Shown: positions 35,482-43,228, counted from the first letter of the stretch. The stretch: 64,000 nt of DNA from Flavobacterium jumunjinense (GCF_021650975.2 NZ_CP091285.1:2666001-2730000); one strand, 5' to 3'. The notes: generated by a model from the sequence alone, not told the origin. Made by a program: numbers and translations.

Positions 35482-35491
35482 ACGTTTCGAA

Positions 35492-35597
35492 GCTACCCGA
35501 AGGTGGCGATTTTGAAGCACTTCACTGTCAACCAAGCACAAACGTTTATAGAAGTACAATGCTTGATTGAACCACTGAACCGCCACTTTTGGGTAGG
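35492..35597. repeat. Long imperfect hairpin between cassette-like units
   Basis: GCTACCCGAAGGTGGCG (35492-35508) pairs with CGCCACTTTTGGGTAGG (35581-35597), with a few mismatches. The inner arms TCAACCAAGCA (35528-35538) and TGCTTGATTGA (35560-35570) pair with one wobble position. The structure is attC-like in shape, but integron consensus bases are not matched. No gene lies here. Confidence 0.6.
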
Positions 35598-35601
35598 TGC
35601 T

Positions 35602-36183
35602 GTTATAGGGCGTTTTTCTATTTAGTTGCATATCTGTCAAACGTGTCTTCGAACATTAGTTTTACTCCAGGGTCATCAGAAACTCCAAGTCCTGAACTTT
35701 CAAAGATTGTCAATTTAAGGTCGTTACAGTTGAATGATATAAAATCAAAAACATCCTTTTGTCCTTTAATTTTTGTCCCGTTGATTTCGAATTCATCTTT
35801 GTCAATACCATACTCGATAAATTCAATTTTTTGCCCTAAAAGTCTACCAAGTGTCTCTTGTTTTTCCGTGTCGTAAACACGCCACATATTCGGTTCGTCA
35901 GGCAGATTGTTTTCTTTTATTTTTTTGTCAAGCTCTGAGTTGTCGCAAAGGTTAATTCTTATATGGTCACCGTCAAAATCACCTTCGATTTCTAAAAATT
36001 TGTCATAGTCAAAAAATGTAATCAAAAACAACCAAGGTAAATATATGTCACCGTGTCTGTCGTTATTGAAGTCCACTTGAAATACTTTGTCAACTGTCTT
36101 TCCATTTAGTTGTGTCAGCCAATTTCCCAAATTTCCATTTAGTTGAAAGTTCATTGTTGTCGTCTTTTAAAATGCCCTATAAC
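35602..36183. repeat. Cassette-like unit bounded by GTTATAGGGC inverted repeats
   Basis: GTTATAGGGC (35602-35611) and GCCCTATAAC (36174-36183) are perfect inverted repeats directly outside a single gene (35618-36154). ACTCGTTTATATG follows the second one and recurs as a direct repeat at 36328-36340. Confidence 0.6.
35618..36154 (-). CDS. Hypothetical cytosolic protein, cassette-like single gene
   Basis: 178 residues, acidic, no signal peptide. Notable parts are KVFQVDFNNDRHGDIYLPWLFLITFFDYDKFLEIEGDFDGDHIRI and GLGVSDDPGVKLMFED. It might be an immunity-type or SMI1-like protein by general look, but no family is recognised with confidence. It sits alone between perfect 10-base inverted repeats. 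Confidence 0.55.
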   Translation of the reverse strand: MNFQLNGNLGNWLTQLNGKTVDKVFQVDFNNDRHGDIYLPWLFLITFFDYDKFLEIEGDFDGDHIRINLCDNSELDKKIKENNLPDEPNMWRVYDTEKQETLGRLLGQKIEFIEYGIDKDEFEINGTKIKGQKDVFDFISFNCNDLKLTIFESSGLGVSDDPGVKLMFEDTFDRYATK

Positions 36184-36399
36184 TCGTTTATATGCTCAGT
36201 TTTTTGCAAATTAATTGAGCATAGCTACCCATTTTTGCATAGATTGGCTCAATTATCGTTGCTTTTTATTTTTTACAAATCATCAAAAGGACTTTTAATC
36301 TGCTGTCATTTTTTTTTATTATGGGCAACTCGTTTATATGTATGATAAGCGGCATTCTTTATTTTTCAAATTTAAACTTTCCTTTTCAATCTTGCAATG

Positions 36400-36444
36400 C
36401 GTATAAATACGTATTTTTAGCTATTTTCTGTACGTATTTATACG
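36400..36444. promoter_or_regulatory. Inverted repeat upstream of umuDC, possible operator
   Basis: CGTATAAATACGTA (36400-36413) and TACGTATTTATACG (36431-36444) are perfectly inverted; each contains TACGTA-like symmetry. It lies in the 490-base gap 36155-36644, upstream of umuD. Apart from the cassette-junction hairpin near 36192-36222 and the palindromes listed, nothing else is seen in this gap. Confidence 0.4.
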
Positions 36445-36566
36445 TAGAGAAGGTTTATTTCTGTAAAAAAGTATTGTTTACTTTCTTTGTGTTTGTAAAA
36501 TTAAGGAGAAAGTAAATAGTAATTTTACGGTTTTTAGTAATGGAGTTAAAAAAGTTTTATTTTTTT

Positions 36567-36594
36567 GTACCTATGTACTATAGTTAATAACTAT
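36567..36594 (+). promoter_or_regulatory. Adjacent palindromes GTAC-N4-GTAC and ATAGTTA-A-TAACTAT before umuD
   Basis: GTACCTATGTAC (36567-36578) and ATAGTTAATAACTAT (36580-36594) lie 50-80 bases before the umuD ATG, where a damage-response repressor would bind. No binding-site consensus can be assigned from sequence alone. Confidence 0.4.
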
Positions 36595-36644
36595 TTGAGC
36601 TATTGAACTGATTTTTGTTTCAACTTATTTAATTTTGCTCTATT

Positions 36645-37094
36645 ATGAAATTAAGAAGTTTACACAACACAACATCATTAGATTTTTATACACCTGACTA
36701 TGCAACAGAAATGGAAATTCCTTTTGTAGATACAGGTATAAGTGCTGGGTTTCTTTCTCCTGCCGATGACTTTATCGAATTAACTATTGACTTAAATAAG
36801 TTTTTAATTAAGCATAGAGATACTACTTTCTTTGCAAAGGTTAAAGGGCATTCAATGAAAAATGCAGGAATCTTTGATGGTGACTTGCTAGTAATTGATA
36901 AGAGTTTAGAACCTCAGGACGGTAAGATTGCTATTTGTCAAATTGATGGGGAGTTTACCGTTAAAAGAATAAAAAAAGACAAAGATTGTTATTGGCTTAT
37001 AGCAGAGAATGAAGATTATAAACCAATAAAAGTGACTCCTGATAATGAGTTAATGATTTGGGGAATTGTTATTCATTGTATTAAATCATTTTAA
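36645..37094 (+). CDS. umuD: UmuD-like translesion repair subunit (S24 peptidase)
   Basis: 149 residues. The S24/LexA-type self-cleavage site is Ala34-Gly35 in ISAGFLSP. The catalytic dyad is Ser70 (KGHSMKNAGI) and Lys107 (FTVKRIKK). There is no N-terminal DNA-binding domain, so this is UmuD, not LexA. It forms UmuD'2C (DNA polymerase V) after damage-induced cleavage. Its stop codon is two bases before the umuC ATG, so they form one operon, within the island. Mobile-element umuDC copies are common. Confidence 0.92.
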   Translation: MKLRSLHNTTSLDFYTPDYATEMEIPFVDTGISAGFLSPADDFIELTIDLNKFLIKHRDTTFFAKVKGHSMKNAGIFDGDLLVIDKSLEPQDGKIAICQIDGEFTVKRIKKDKDCYWLIAENEDYKPIKVTPDNELMIWGIVIHCIKSF

Positions 37095-37096
37095 AT

Positions 37097-38356
37097 ATGT
37101 TTGCATTAGTTGATTGTAATAACTTTTATGCTTCTTGTCAAAGGGTTTTTGAACCTCATTTGATAGGAAAGCCAATTGTTGTACTTTCAAATAATGACGG
37201 TTGTGTTATTGCACGTTCAAACGAAGCAAAGGCATTGTCTATTCCGATGGGTGCACCTGCATTTGAATTTAAGAAAATATTTGAGCAAAATAAAGTATTT
37301 GTTTACTCTTCAAATTATGCTTTGTATGCAGACATGAGTAGTAGAGTAATGAATTTGCTTTCTAATTTCTCTCCAGATATAGGAGTTTATAGTATTGATG
37401 AAGCTTTTTTAAAGTTTACAGGTTTTGAATTGTACAATTTGCAGGAATACGGGGTTTCTATTCAAAAGAAAGTAACTAAAGGAACTGGAATTCCAATAAG
37501 TGTTGGTTTTGCAGCAACAAAAGCATTAGCTAAAGTAGCGAACAAGATTGCAAAGAAGTTTCCTGAAAAGACTAAAAGTGTCTATGTTATAGATGATGAA
37601 GAAAAAAGAATTAAAGCATTAAAATGGACAAAAATAGAAGATGTTTGGGGGATTGGTAGAAAGCATGCAAAAAGATTACAAGCAAAGAATATTTTTAATG
37701 CTTATCAATTCACATTATTGTCCGATGATTGGGTAAGAAAGGAAATGGCTGTTGTAGGTTTAAGATTGAAACATGAGTTGGAAGGTAAGCCAACGTTAGA
37801 CTTAGAAACACCAAAGAATAAAAAAACAATTGCAACAACTCGTTCATTTGAAAAGTCTTTAACTAAAATTGAAGACATAGAAGAACGTATTGCAACATTT
37901 ACAGCTTCCTGTTCTGAGAAGTTAAGGAAACAAAATAGTCATTGTAATATGCTTACACTGTTTTTGCAAACGAATTACTTTAGAAAGGATCAACCACAAT
38001 ATTCTAGAACTTTAACCATAAATACAGATTTTCCAACGAACTCAACTATTGAACTGAATAGATATGCTCAAATTGCTCTAAAAGCTATTTTTAGAGAAGG
38101 CTATAGTTATAAGAAAGCAGGAATCATTGTAATGGGATTAACACCAAATGACAAAACACAATTGTCATTATTTAATGAATCTAACCCTAAGCACCAACCT
38201 TTAATGTCTGTTATTGATAAATTAAATCACAGTTACGGAAGTAATAAGATTAAATTTGGAAATCAATCTTTAGGCAGGCAATGGAAAATGAAACAAGAAA
38301 AACTCTCGAATTCTTTTACAACAAAAATTGCTGAAATTATTACGATAAAAGTTTAA
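37097..38356 (+). CDS. umuC: UmuC-like Y-family DNA polymerase (Pol V catalytic subunit)
   Basis: 419 residues, the normal length. FALVDCNNFYASCQRVFEPHL holds the first catalytic Asp. YSIDEAFLKFTG (near residue 100) holds the catalytic Asp-Glu. GIPISVGFAATKALAKVANKIAKK is the fingers/palm signature. The little-finger and C-terminal UmuC tail are present. It performs error-prone synthesis past lesions. It is directly downstream of umuD, and its 3' end overlaps the convergent integrase gene by four bases. Confidence 0.95.
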   Translation: MFALVDCNNFYASCQRVFEPHLIGKPIVVLSNNDGCVIARSNEAKALSIPMGAPAFEFKKIFEQNKVFVYSSNYALYADMSSRVMNLLSNFSPDIGVYSIDEAFLKFTGFELYNLQEYGVSIQKKVTKGTGIPISVGFAATKALAKVANKIAKKFPEKTKSVYVIDDEEKRIKALKWTKIEDVWGIGRKHAKRLQAKNIFNAYQFTLLSDDWVRKEMAVVGLRLKHELEGKPTLDLETPKNKKTIATTRSFEKSLTKIEDIEERIATFTASCSEKLRKQNSHCNMLTLFLQTNYFRKDQPQYSRTLTINTDFPTNSTIELNRYAQIALKAIFREGYSYKKAGIIVMGLTPNDKTQLSLFNESNPKHQPLMSVIDKLNHSYGSNKIKFGNQSLGRQWKMKQEKLSNSFTTKIAEIITIKV

Positions 38357-39591
38357 CTAAGCATACTACTATAATCTTCAGGTAAAACAGCATCAATATC
38401 TCTAAGGTATTTATCAAGGGCTGTCATTGTAGAATGACCAGTAATAAGCATCAATTTACTTTTTGCTTCAAAAGGAGTTGAATTTATAGCTAATTCTTTA
38501 TAGAGTTTAGTTATAAATGTGTGTCTGAAGGAATATAAACCATAATCCTTACCAAGTTTTAAAGGTTTCTTGATAACTTCATTGAAACGTTTTGAAAAAT
38601 AATCCCTTCTATTTGTTTCTTTTGTTTCCCATTCTCCACCAATACCGTTAGGAGTAAATAAAAAACATTCTTGATCCAGGTGTTTTATTTCAGGGAGTTC
38701 TTTAAGTAGAATATCGGGTATTATTTTTATTTTGTCGGTTTTGTTTTTAGCTTTCACGAAAAGCTTTTGTTCTTCAATGTTAATGTCTTTTATTTTCAAC
38801 CGCACAACCTCTACAGGTCTTAGGAAGTTATAAGAAATGAATTGAACAAAAAGCTTTAAAGTAGGGTCGTCGTTAAGTTTTTCAAATATTTTACCCTCTA
38901 ATTCTTTTGAATACGTTTTGTTTCTCTCGGGAGTAGATTTTAAAATCGGTATATTTTTTATAAAATTATCTTTAATAATATCTTCGTCTTCGAGAGTTTT
39001 AAAGAACGTTGAAATAACCGCTCTTGTATTGTTTCTGTTAATAGGAGAGGTTTTCTGAAGAACCTCATTCAAATAAGTTGAAACAATTTTTTTCGTTAAA
39101 TGCTCAATTTTTAAAAGTTCGTCAAGTCCATTCGTTATTAACCATTTTTGAAATTTAGCAATTCTAATTCTATAATCGGAATAACTATTTTCGGAAAGTG
39201 TTTTTTTCTTGATTTCTAAACCAAACTCAAAAGCTTCTTTAATGTTATAATGCTTTTCAATCTCATCTAATTTCGAATTTTCATAGGGATTAAAACCGTT
39301 TTTAAGAAATTTATATAATGCCCATTTAATATTTTGAGCTGCTTCCGTTCTTTCTTTGAGTGTCTTGTGTTTGTTAATTCCTGCGTAAATAGGTGTCTGT
39401 CTTTCCATTTTTCCACTTTCAGGATTTCTAAATGAAAAATAAACATACCATCTTTTAGAAAGATCGTCGTTTGCAGTGTAGATTCTAGGTGTAGAAAATT
39501 GTTTCAAAAGGATTAAATCGTATGCGTTTTCGTATGCGTTAGCGTATGCGTTAGCGTATGCGTTTGTTAAAATTTGGTTAGAAATAGTCAT
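38353..39591 (-). CDS. Tyrosine recombinase (island integrase)
   Basis: 412 residues when started at ATG 39591; this start matches the relic at 27495, while an upstream ATG at 39618 lies in the terminator-like region. The N-terminal arm domain has RWYVYFSFRNPESGKMERQ, followed by a SAM-like core-binding domain (SYSDYRIRIAKFQKWL). The catalytic part has FLRPVEVVRLKI (Arg), YSFRHTFITKLY (Arg; Tyr where His is usual), ITGHSTMTALDKYLRD (His and nucleophile Tyr). It has a 4x NAYA/NAYE repeat near its start. It lies next to tRNA-Met, its target. Confidence 0.9.
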   Translation of the reverse strand: MTISNQILTNAYANAYANAYENAYDLILLKQFSTPRIYTANDDLSKRWYVYFSFRNPESGKMERQTPIYAGINKHKTLKERTEAAQNIKWALYKFLKNGFNPYENSKLDEIEKHYNIKEAFEFGLEIKKKTLSENSYSDYRIRIAKFQKWLITNGLDELLKIEHLTKKIVSTYLNEVLQKTSPINRNNTRAVISTFFKTLEDEDIIKDNFIKNIPILKSTPERNKTYSKELEGKIFEKLNDDPTLKLFVQFISYNFLRPVEVVRLKIKDINIEEQKLFVKAKNKTDKIKIIPDILLKELPEIKHLDQECFLFTPNGIGGEWETKETNRRDYFSKRFNEVIKKPLKLGKDYGLYSFRHTFITKLYKELAINSTPFEAKSKLMLITGHSTMTALDKYLRDIDAVLPEDYSSMLS

Positions 39592-39689
39592 AAAAAAAAC
39601 GGTTTTAGATCGCTCCAAAACCGCTTGATGTACTTATTTTGTTGACTTTTCAACTTTGTAGCGAAACCGAGATTTGAACTCGGGACCTC
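39410..39689. repeat. Right long direct repeat of the island, with attachment core in tRNA-Met
   Basis: Matches 27349-27592. It contains the integrase 5' end, a palindrome AAAACGGTTTTAGA.. with CCAAAACCG (around 39596-39621), and the 3' part of the tRNA gene (39659-39689). The copy has 36 extra bases from three extra 12-base units. It defines the right edge (attR). Confidence 0.8.
39519..39566 (-). repeat. 12-bp tandem repeat inside the integrase gene (four units)
   Basis: Four 12-base units CGTATGCGTTNN (39519-39566) encode NAYANAYANAYENAYD. The relic at 27459-27470 has only one unit. The unit length is a multiple of three, so number changes keep the frame. Confidence 0.85.
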
Positions 39690-39732
39690 AGGGTTATGAA
39701 TCCTGCGCTCTAACCAACTGAGCTATCTCGCC
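39659..39732 (-). tRNA. tRNA-Met (anticodon CAT), integration target
   Basis: On the minus strand: acceptor GGCGAGA pairs with TTTCGCT (two G-T pairs), D-arm GCTCAGTTGGTTAGAGC, anticodon arm CAGGA-TTCATAA-CCCTG with CAT at 39696-39698, and T-arm CCGAGTTCAAATCTCGG. Discriminator A. The top base pair of the anticodon stem, 31-39, is an A-C mismatch, unusual for this tRNA. Elongator Met is most likely; an Ile2 (CAT) species is less likely. Confidence 0.88.
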
Positions 39733-39879
39733 ATTAAAACATCAAGTATCTCTCTCAATGCGGGTGCAAATATATAACTATTTATTTTTATTGCAAATAT
39801 TTTCTTCAAAAAAAATGTTTTTTTTCTTTTTTGGATATTAAAATTATTCTCTATATATTTCCAAAATAAATTTTTAAAA

Positions 39880-40272
39880 ATGGAAGTAAAAGTAAAATAC
39901 GAATTAGAATTCCCTTTTCATGCCTCACCATCATTGTTATATCAATATATTTCTACTCCTTCAGGTTTGTCTGAATGGTTTGCTGATAATGTAAATTCTA
40001 GAGGAGAACTTTTTACATTTATATGGGATGATTCAGAAGAAAAGGCTAAATTAATGGCTAAAAGAGCTGGAGAGAGAGTTAAATTTCGTTGGTTAGATGA
40101 AGACGGAAATGATACGGAATATTTTTTCGAGATTAAAATAATGGAAGACGAGATTACAAAAGATGTTTCTATTGTAATTGTAGATTTTGCAGAAGAAGAT
40201 GAAATCGATGAATCAAAGTTATTGTGGGAAAATCAAATTTCTGATTTAAAACATGTCTTAGGCTCTGTCTAA
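39880..40272 (+). CDS. START-like domain protein (SRPBCC/AHSA1 type)
   Basis: 130 residues with the START-like fold: YELEFPFHASPSLLYQYISTPSGLSEWFADNV at the N-terminus, GERVKFRWLDEDGNDTEYFFEIKIME in the middle and WENQISDLKHVLG at the end. This is the small family usual in Bacteroidota next to an aminotransferase class IV gene, as here. It probably binds a hydrophobic ligand. Function is not established. A hairpin terminator follows, so the next gene has its own signals. Confidence 0.82.
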   Translation: MEVKVKYELEFPFHASPSLLYQYISTPSGLSEWFADNVNSRGELFTFIWDDSEEKAKLMAKRAGERVKFRWLDEDGNDTEYFFEIKIMEDEITKDVSIVIVDFAEEDEIDESKLLWENQISDLKHVLGSV

Positions 40273-40297
40273 AATAAATTATAAAGATTATATTTGT

Positions 40298-40323
40298 CCC
40301 GATTTTTAATCGGGATTTTTTTT
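40298..40323 (+). terminator. Terminator between START-like and aminotransferase IV genes
   Basis: CCCGATTTTTAATCGGG (40298-40314) is a short hairpin followed by a run of about nine T. It overlaps the upstream in-frame extension of the next gene, which argues against that extension. Confidence 0.75.
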
Positions 40324-40326
40324 GCT

Positions 40327-41169
40327 ATGATAAATTTTAATGGAAATATACAAGAGAGTAGTGCTGTAAATATTGAAAACAATAGAGCTTTTTTATATGG
40401 AGATGCTGTTTTCGAAACGTTGAGGGTGTTAAATAATAAAGTTTTGTTCCTAGAGGATCATTATTTCAGATTTATGGCTTCTATGCGTATTTTTAGAATG
40501 GAAATACCTATGAACTTTACTATGGAGTATTTTGAAGAACAAATTTTATCGTTAATACAATCAGGTAATAATAAATCAAATGCCTATAGAGTGCGTTTTT
40601 CTGTTTGCAGAAAAGAGGGTGGTTTTTATTTACCTAAAACAAACGATGTTGATTTTGTAATTACTTTTCTTGCTTTAGATAATGATTTATACAGTATAGA
40701 GAATACTCCTTATGAAGTAGAGCTTTTTAAGGATGCATATGTAACCAAACAGTTGTTTTCAACCTTAAAATCGAACAATAAGATGGTGCAGATTACGGGA
40801 AGTATTTTTGCACATGAAAACGGTTATGAAAATTGTTTGCTTTTAAATGACGAGAAAAATGTAATTGAGGCACTTCAAGGAAATTTGTTCATGAAAATGA
40901 ATAACACACTAATAACACCTCCTGTTAGCGATGGTTGTTTGAATGGGATAATGCGAAAGCAGATTCTGGCAATTGCAAAAAAAATTGAAGGATTAGAAGT
41001 TGTTGAGAAATCTATTTCTCCATTTGATTTGCAAAAAGCAGATGAATTATTTATAACAAATGTTGTTAAAGGAATACAGCCAATAACGAAATATAGAAAA
41101 AAAGAGTTTGTTGTTAAAACTGCAAACGATTTATTGTTACGGTTAAATGCTCAAGTTCGACTTAGTTGA
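40327..41169 (+). CDS. Aminotransferase class IV (branched-chain/D-amino acid/aminodeoxychorismate lyase family)
   Basis: 280 residues from ATG 40327; an in-frame TTG at 40294 lies in a terminator hairpin and is rejected. Family features are AFLYGDAVFETLRVLNNKVLFLEDHYFR at the N-terminus, STLKSNNKMVQITGSIFAHENGYENCLLLND (PLP-lysine region) and the C-terminal GCLNGIMRKQILAIAK with DELFITNVVKGIQPITKY. This pattern is close to 4-amino-4-deoxychorismate lyase (PabC), which makes p-aminobenzoate for folate, but D-Ala or branched-chain activity is possible. It overlaps the convergent yqgE gene by 8 bases. Confidence 0.85.
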   Translation: MINFNGNIQESSAVNIENNRAFLYGDAVFETLRVLNNKVLFLEDHYFRFMASMRIFRMEIPMNFTMEYFEEQILSLIQSGNNKSNAYRVRFSVCRKEGGFYLPKTNDVDFVITFLALDNDLYSIENTPYEVELFKDAYVTKQLFSTLKSNNKMVQITGSIFAHENGYENCLLLNDEKNVIEALQGNLFMKMNNTLITPPVSDGCLNGIMRKQILAIAKKIEGLEVVEKSISPFDLQKADELFITNVVKGIQPITKYRKKEFVVKTANDLLLRLNAQVRLS

Positions 41170-41722
41170 GCATTGGGTCTGATGGGGAATTTGAAAAAAG
41201 CACATATTCTCCACCTTGTTCAATTATTTTTTCTTTCCAGAAATGCTGAGACGATTTAGAAAGTATTTTGCTTTTTAATTTGTTTTCAGCAACAATCCAT
41301 GAATTTTCTTTTAATTCATTTTCTAGTTGAGCTGTTTCCCAGCCACTGTATCCAAGGAAGAAGCGAATATTGTTCTTAGAAATCTGACCATTATTGATGA
41401 GGTTTTTTGTTGTTTCAAAATCACCTCCCCAATATATGCCATTAGCGATCTCTACGCTATTTGGAATAATGTTTGGAACATTGTGTATAAAATAGAGGTT
41501 ATCTTGTTCAACAGGTCCTCCGTTATAAACTTTGAAACCAGCCTCAATCTCTGGAACTAAATCACAAATTGAGTAGTTGAATGGTTTATTTAAGATAAAA
41601 CCAACCGATCCTTCATTATTATGCTCAGCAAGCAAAACAACAGAACGATTGAAAGAATTGTCACCAATTGTAGAAGGTTCCGCTATCAGCAAATGGCCTT
41701 TTTTGGGTAAAACTGATATCAT
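41162..41722 (-). CDS. YqgE/AlgH family protein
   Basis: About 186 residues from ATG 41722 (MISVLPKKGHLLIAEPS; another Met lies two codons upstream). Conserved parts are GHLLIAEPSTIGDNSFNRSVVLLAEHNNEGSVGFILNKPFN, VYNGGPVEQDNLYFIHNVP and RFFLGYSGWETAQLENEL. Family members are widespread single-domain proteins of unresolved function; in Pseudomonas AlgH has been linked to regulation. It overlaps the convergent aminotransferase gene by 8 bases. Confidence 0.9.
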   Translation of the reverse strand: MISVLPKKGHLLIAEPSTIGDNSFNRSVVLLAEHNNEGSVGFILNKPFNYSICDLVPEIEAGFKVYNGGPVEQDNLYFIHNVPNIIPNSVEIANGIYWGGDFETTKNLINNGQISKNNIRFFLGYSGWETAQLENELKENSWIVAENKLKSKILSKSSQHFWKEKIIEQGGEYVLFSNSPSDPMLN

Positions 41723-41783
41723 AAGCAAATTAATTTATCTTAAAATTATCAAAAAAACTTTATAAAATCAAATTTCAATAAAA

Positions 41784-41807
41784 AAAATCCCGCATTTGCG
41801 GGATTTT
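41784..41807 (-). terminator. Terminator downstream of the HU gene
   Basis: AAAATCCCGC and GCGGGATTTT pair around ATTT. On the minus strand the stem is followed by a long T-run. It ends the HU transcript. Confidence 0.85.
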
Positions 41808-41827
41808 AATTTTATGTAAAAAATATA

Positions 41828-42103
41828 TTATTTATTTACTGCTGCGTCTAACTCTGCTCCAGCTTTAAATTTTACTACATTTTTAGCTGCGATTTTAATT
41901 GTTGCCCCAGTTTGTGGGTTTCTTCCGTCTCTAGCTTCTCTTTTAGAAACAGACCAAGAACCAAAACCTACTAATGAAACTCTACCACCTTTATTTAAAG
42001 TACCCTCAACGTTGCTTAAAAATGACTCTAAAGACAATTTAGCAGCTGCTTTTGTAATTCCAGCAGAAGCTGCCATCGCATCGATTAATTCTGATTTGTT
42101 CAT
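41828..42103 (-). CDS. HU-type DNA-binding protein
   Basis: 91 residues from ATG 42103 (MNKSELIDAMAAS). The upstream extension to an earlier Met is rejected because all HU proteins begin with M(N)K.ELI. The signature is SLVGFGSWSVSKREARDGRNPQTGATIKIAAKNVVKFKAGAEL. It is a nucleoid-associated dimer that bends DNA non-specifically. Single gene, followed by a strong terminator; high expression is expected. Confidence 0.95.
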   Translation of the reverse strand: MNKSELIDAMAASAGITKAAAKLSLESFLSNVEGTLNKGGRVSLVGFGSWSVSKREARDGRNPQTGATIKIAAKNVVKFKAGAELDAAVNK

Positions 42104-42280
42104 AATAAAATGTTTATTAATTTGGTTAAACTTAATTATTTTACACAAAATTAGTTGTATAACTGAATTGTGCAAGTGTTTACTGGTATTTTAAGTAGAA
42201 TTGTTAATAAAATAGATATTTTGTTAATAACCTTGTTTTGATTTTTAATTTTTTTGCTTAATATCAATGTTTATAAGGCT

Positions 42281-43228
42281 TTATAGTGCTATAGAATTAT
42301 CGCTTAGTTGTATTCCGTTTAAAAGTTCTTGAGTTGTCATTTTTCTTTTTCCAGGAAATTGTAGGCTATTAATTGATAAAAAACCATCATGTGTTGCTAT
42401 TTTTAATTCTTTTTTAGAAGAAAAAATTTTCCCCACAGGGTAATTGTGACTTTCGTTTTCAAAAATGACATCATATAATTTAACATTCCATTCGTTGTCG
42501 TTGTCTTTTATGAATGTCCAAGCTGCAGGATAGGGATTTAGTCCTCTAATGTGGTTGTGGATTTCTTTTCCTTTTTTTGACCAATCTATCTTACAATTGT
42601 CTTTGTTTAATTTATAAGCGGTTTTAATTTCTTTATTTTCTACCTGAATAGTTGTGTTTACTTCTCCGCTAGAAATTAGTTCTAGAGTTTCAATTACAGC
42701 ATCACAACCTAAAAGCATCAATCGATCATGTAGCTCTCCAACTGTTTCGTTGTTTTCAATTGGAGTTTCTTTATGAAGTATCATTGCTCCAGTATCTATC
42801 TTATCATCAATAAAAAATGTAGTTACACCAGTTTTTGTTTCTCCATTAATAATAGCCCAATTTATAGGGGCAGCGCCTCTATATTGTGGTAAAAGGGATG
42901 CGTGAAGATTAAAAGTTCCTAATTTTGGCATTTTCCAAACTACTTCGGGTAGCATTCTAAAAGCAACAATTACTTGAAGATTAGCTTCTAGTTTTTTTAA
43001 ATCTGCTAGGAAGTTTTCATCTTTAAGATTAGTTGGTTGAAGTAAGTGTAGTTTTTTTTCAAGCGCATATTGCTTAACGGCACTCATGCTTACTTTTTGT
43101 CCTCTTCCTGCTGGTTTGTCTGGTGCGGTGATAACTCCAACTATATCATAATTATTATTGTAGATAGTATCAAGAATTCCAACTGCAAAGTCAGGAGTTC
43201 CCATGAATACGATTTTTAATTTTTCCAT
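42281..43228 (-). CDS. fmt: Methionyl-tRNA formyltransferase
   Basis: 315 residues, normal length. It formylates initiator Met-tRNA with 10-formyl-THF. Motifs are KIVFMGTPDFAVGIL, NLHASLLPQYRGAAPINWAIINGE (Asn-His active site, SLLP loop), and TGVTTFFIDDKIDTGAMI; the C-terminal OB-like domain is present (RGLNPYPAAWTF). It shares one base with the recQ stop/start and is co-transcribed with it. Confidence 0.96.
   Translation of the reverse strand: MEKLKIVFMGTPDFAVGILDTIYNNNYDIVGVITAPDKPAGRGQKVSMSAVKQYALEKKLHLLQPTNLKDENFLADLKKLEANLQVIVAFRMLPEVVWKMPKLGTFNLHASLLPQYRGAAPINWAIINGETKTGVTTFFIDDKIDTGAMILHKETPIENNETVGELHDRLMLLGCDAVIETLELISSGEVNTTIQVENKEIKTAYKLNKDNCKIDWSKKGKEIHNHIRGLNPYPAAWTFIKDNDNEWNVKLYDVIFENESHNYPVGKIFSSKKELKIATHDGFLSINSLQFPGKRKMTTQELLNGIQLSDNSIAL

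Noticed and set aside
29113..36194. Classical integron cassette array
   Set aside because: No IntI integrase, no attI and no GTTRRRY/RYYYAAC core sites; the likeness is architectural only, so it is reported as cassette-like.
36645..37094. LexA repressor
   Set aside because: The protein has the S24 peptidase and cleavage site but no N-terminal winged helix, and lies directly before umuC, so it is UmuD.
40294..40326. Upstream TTG start for the aminotransferase IV gene
   Set aside because: It would be inside a terminator hairpin; ATG 40327 fits the family start.
42104..42175. 24-residue N-terminal extension of the HU protein
   Set aside because: HU proteins start at MNKSELI; the extension is hydrophobic and not conserved in the family.
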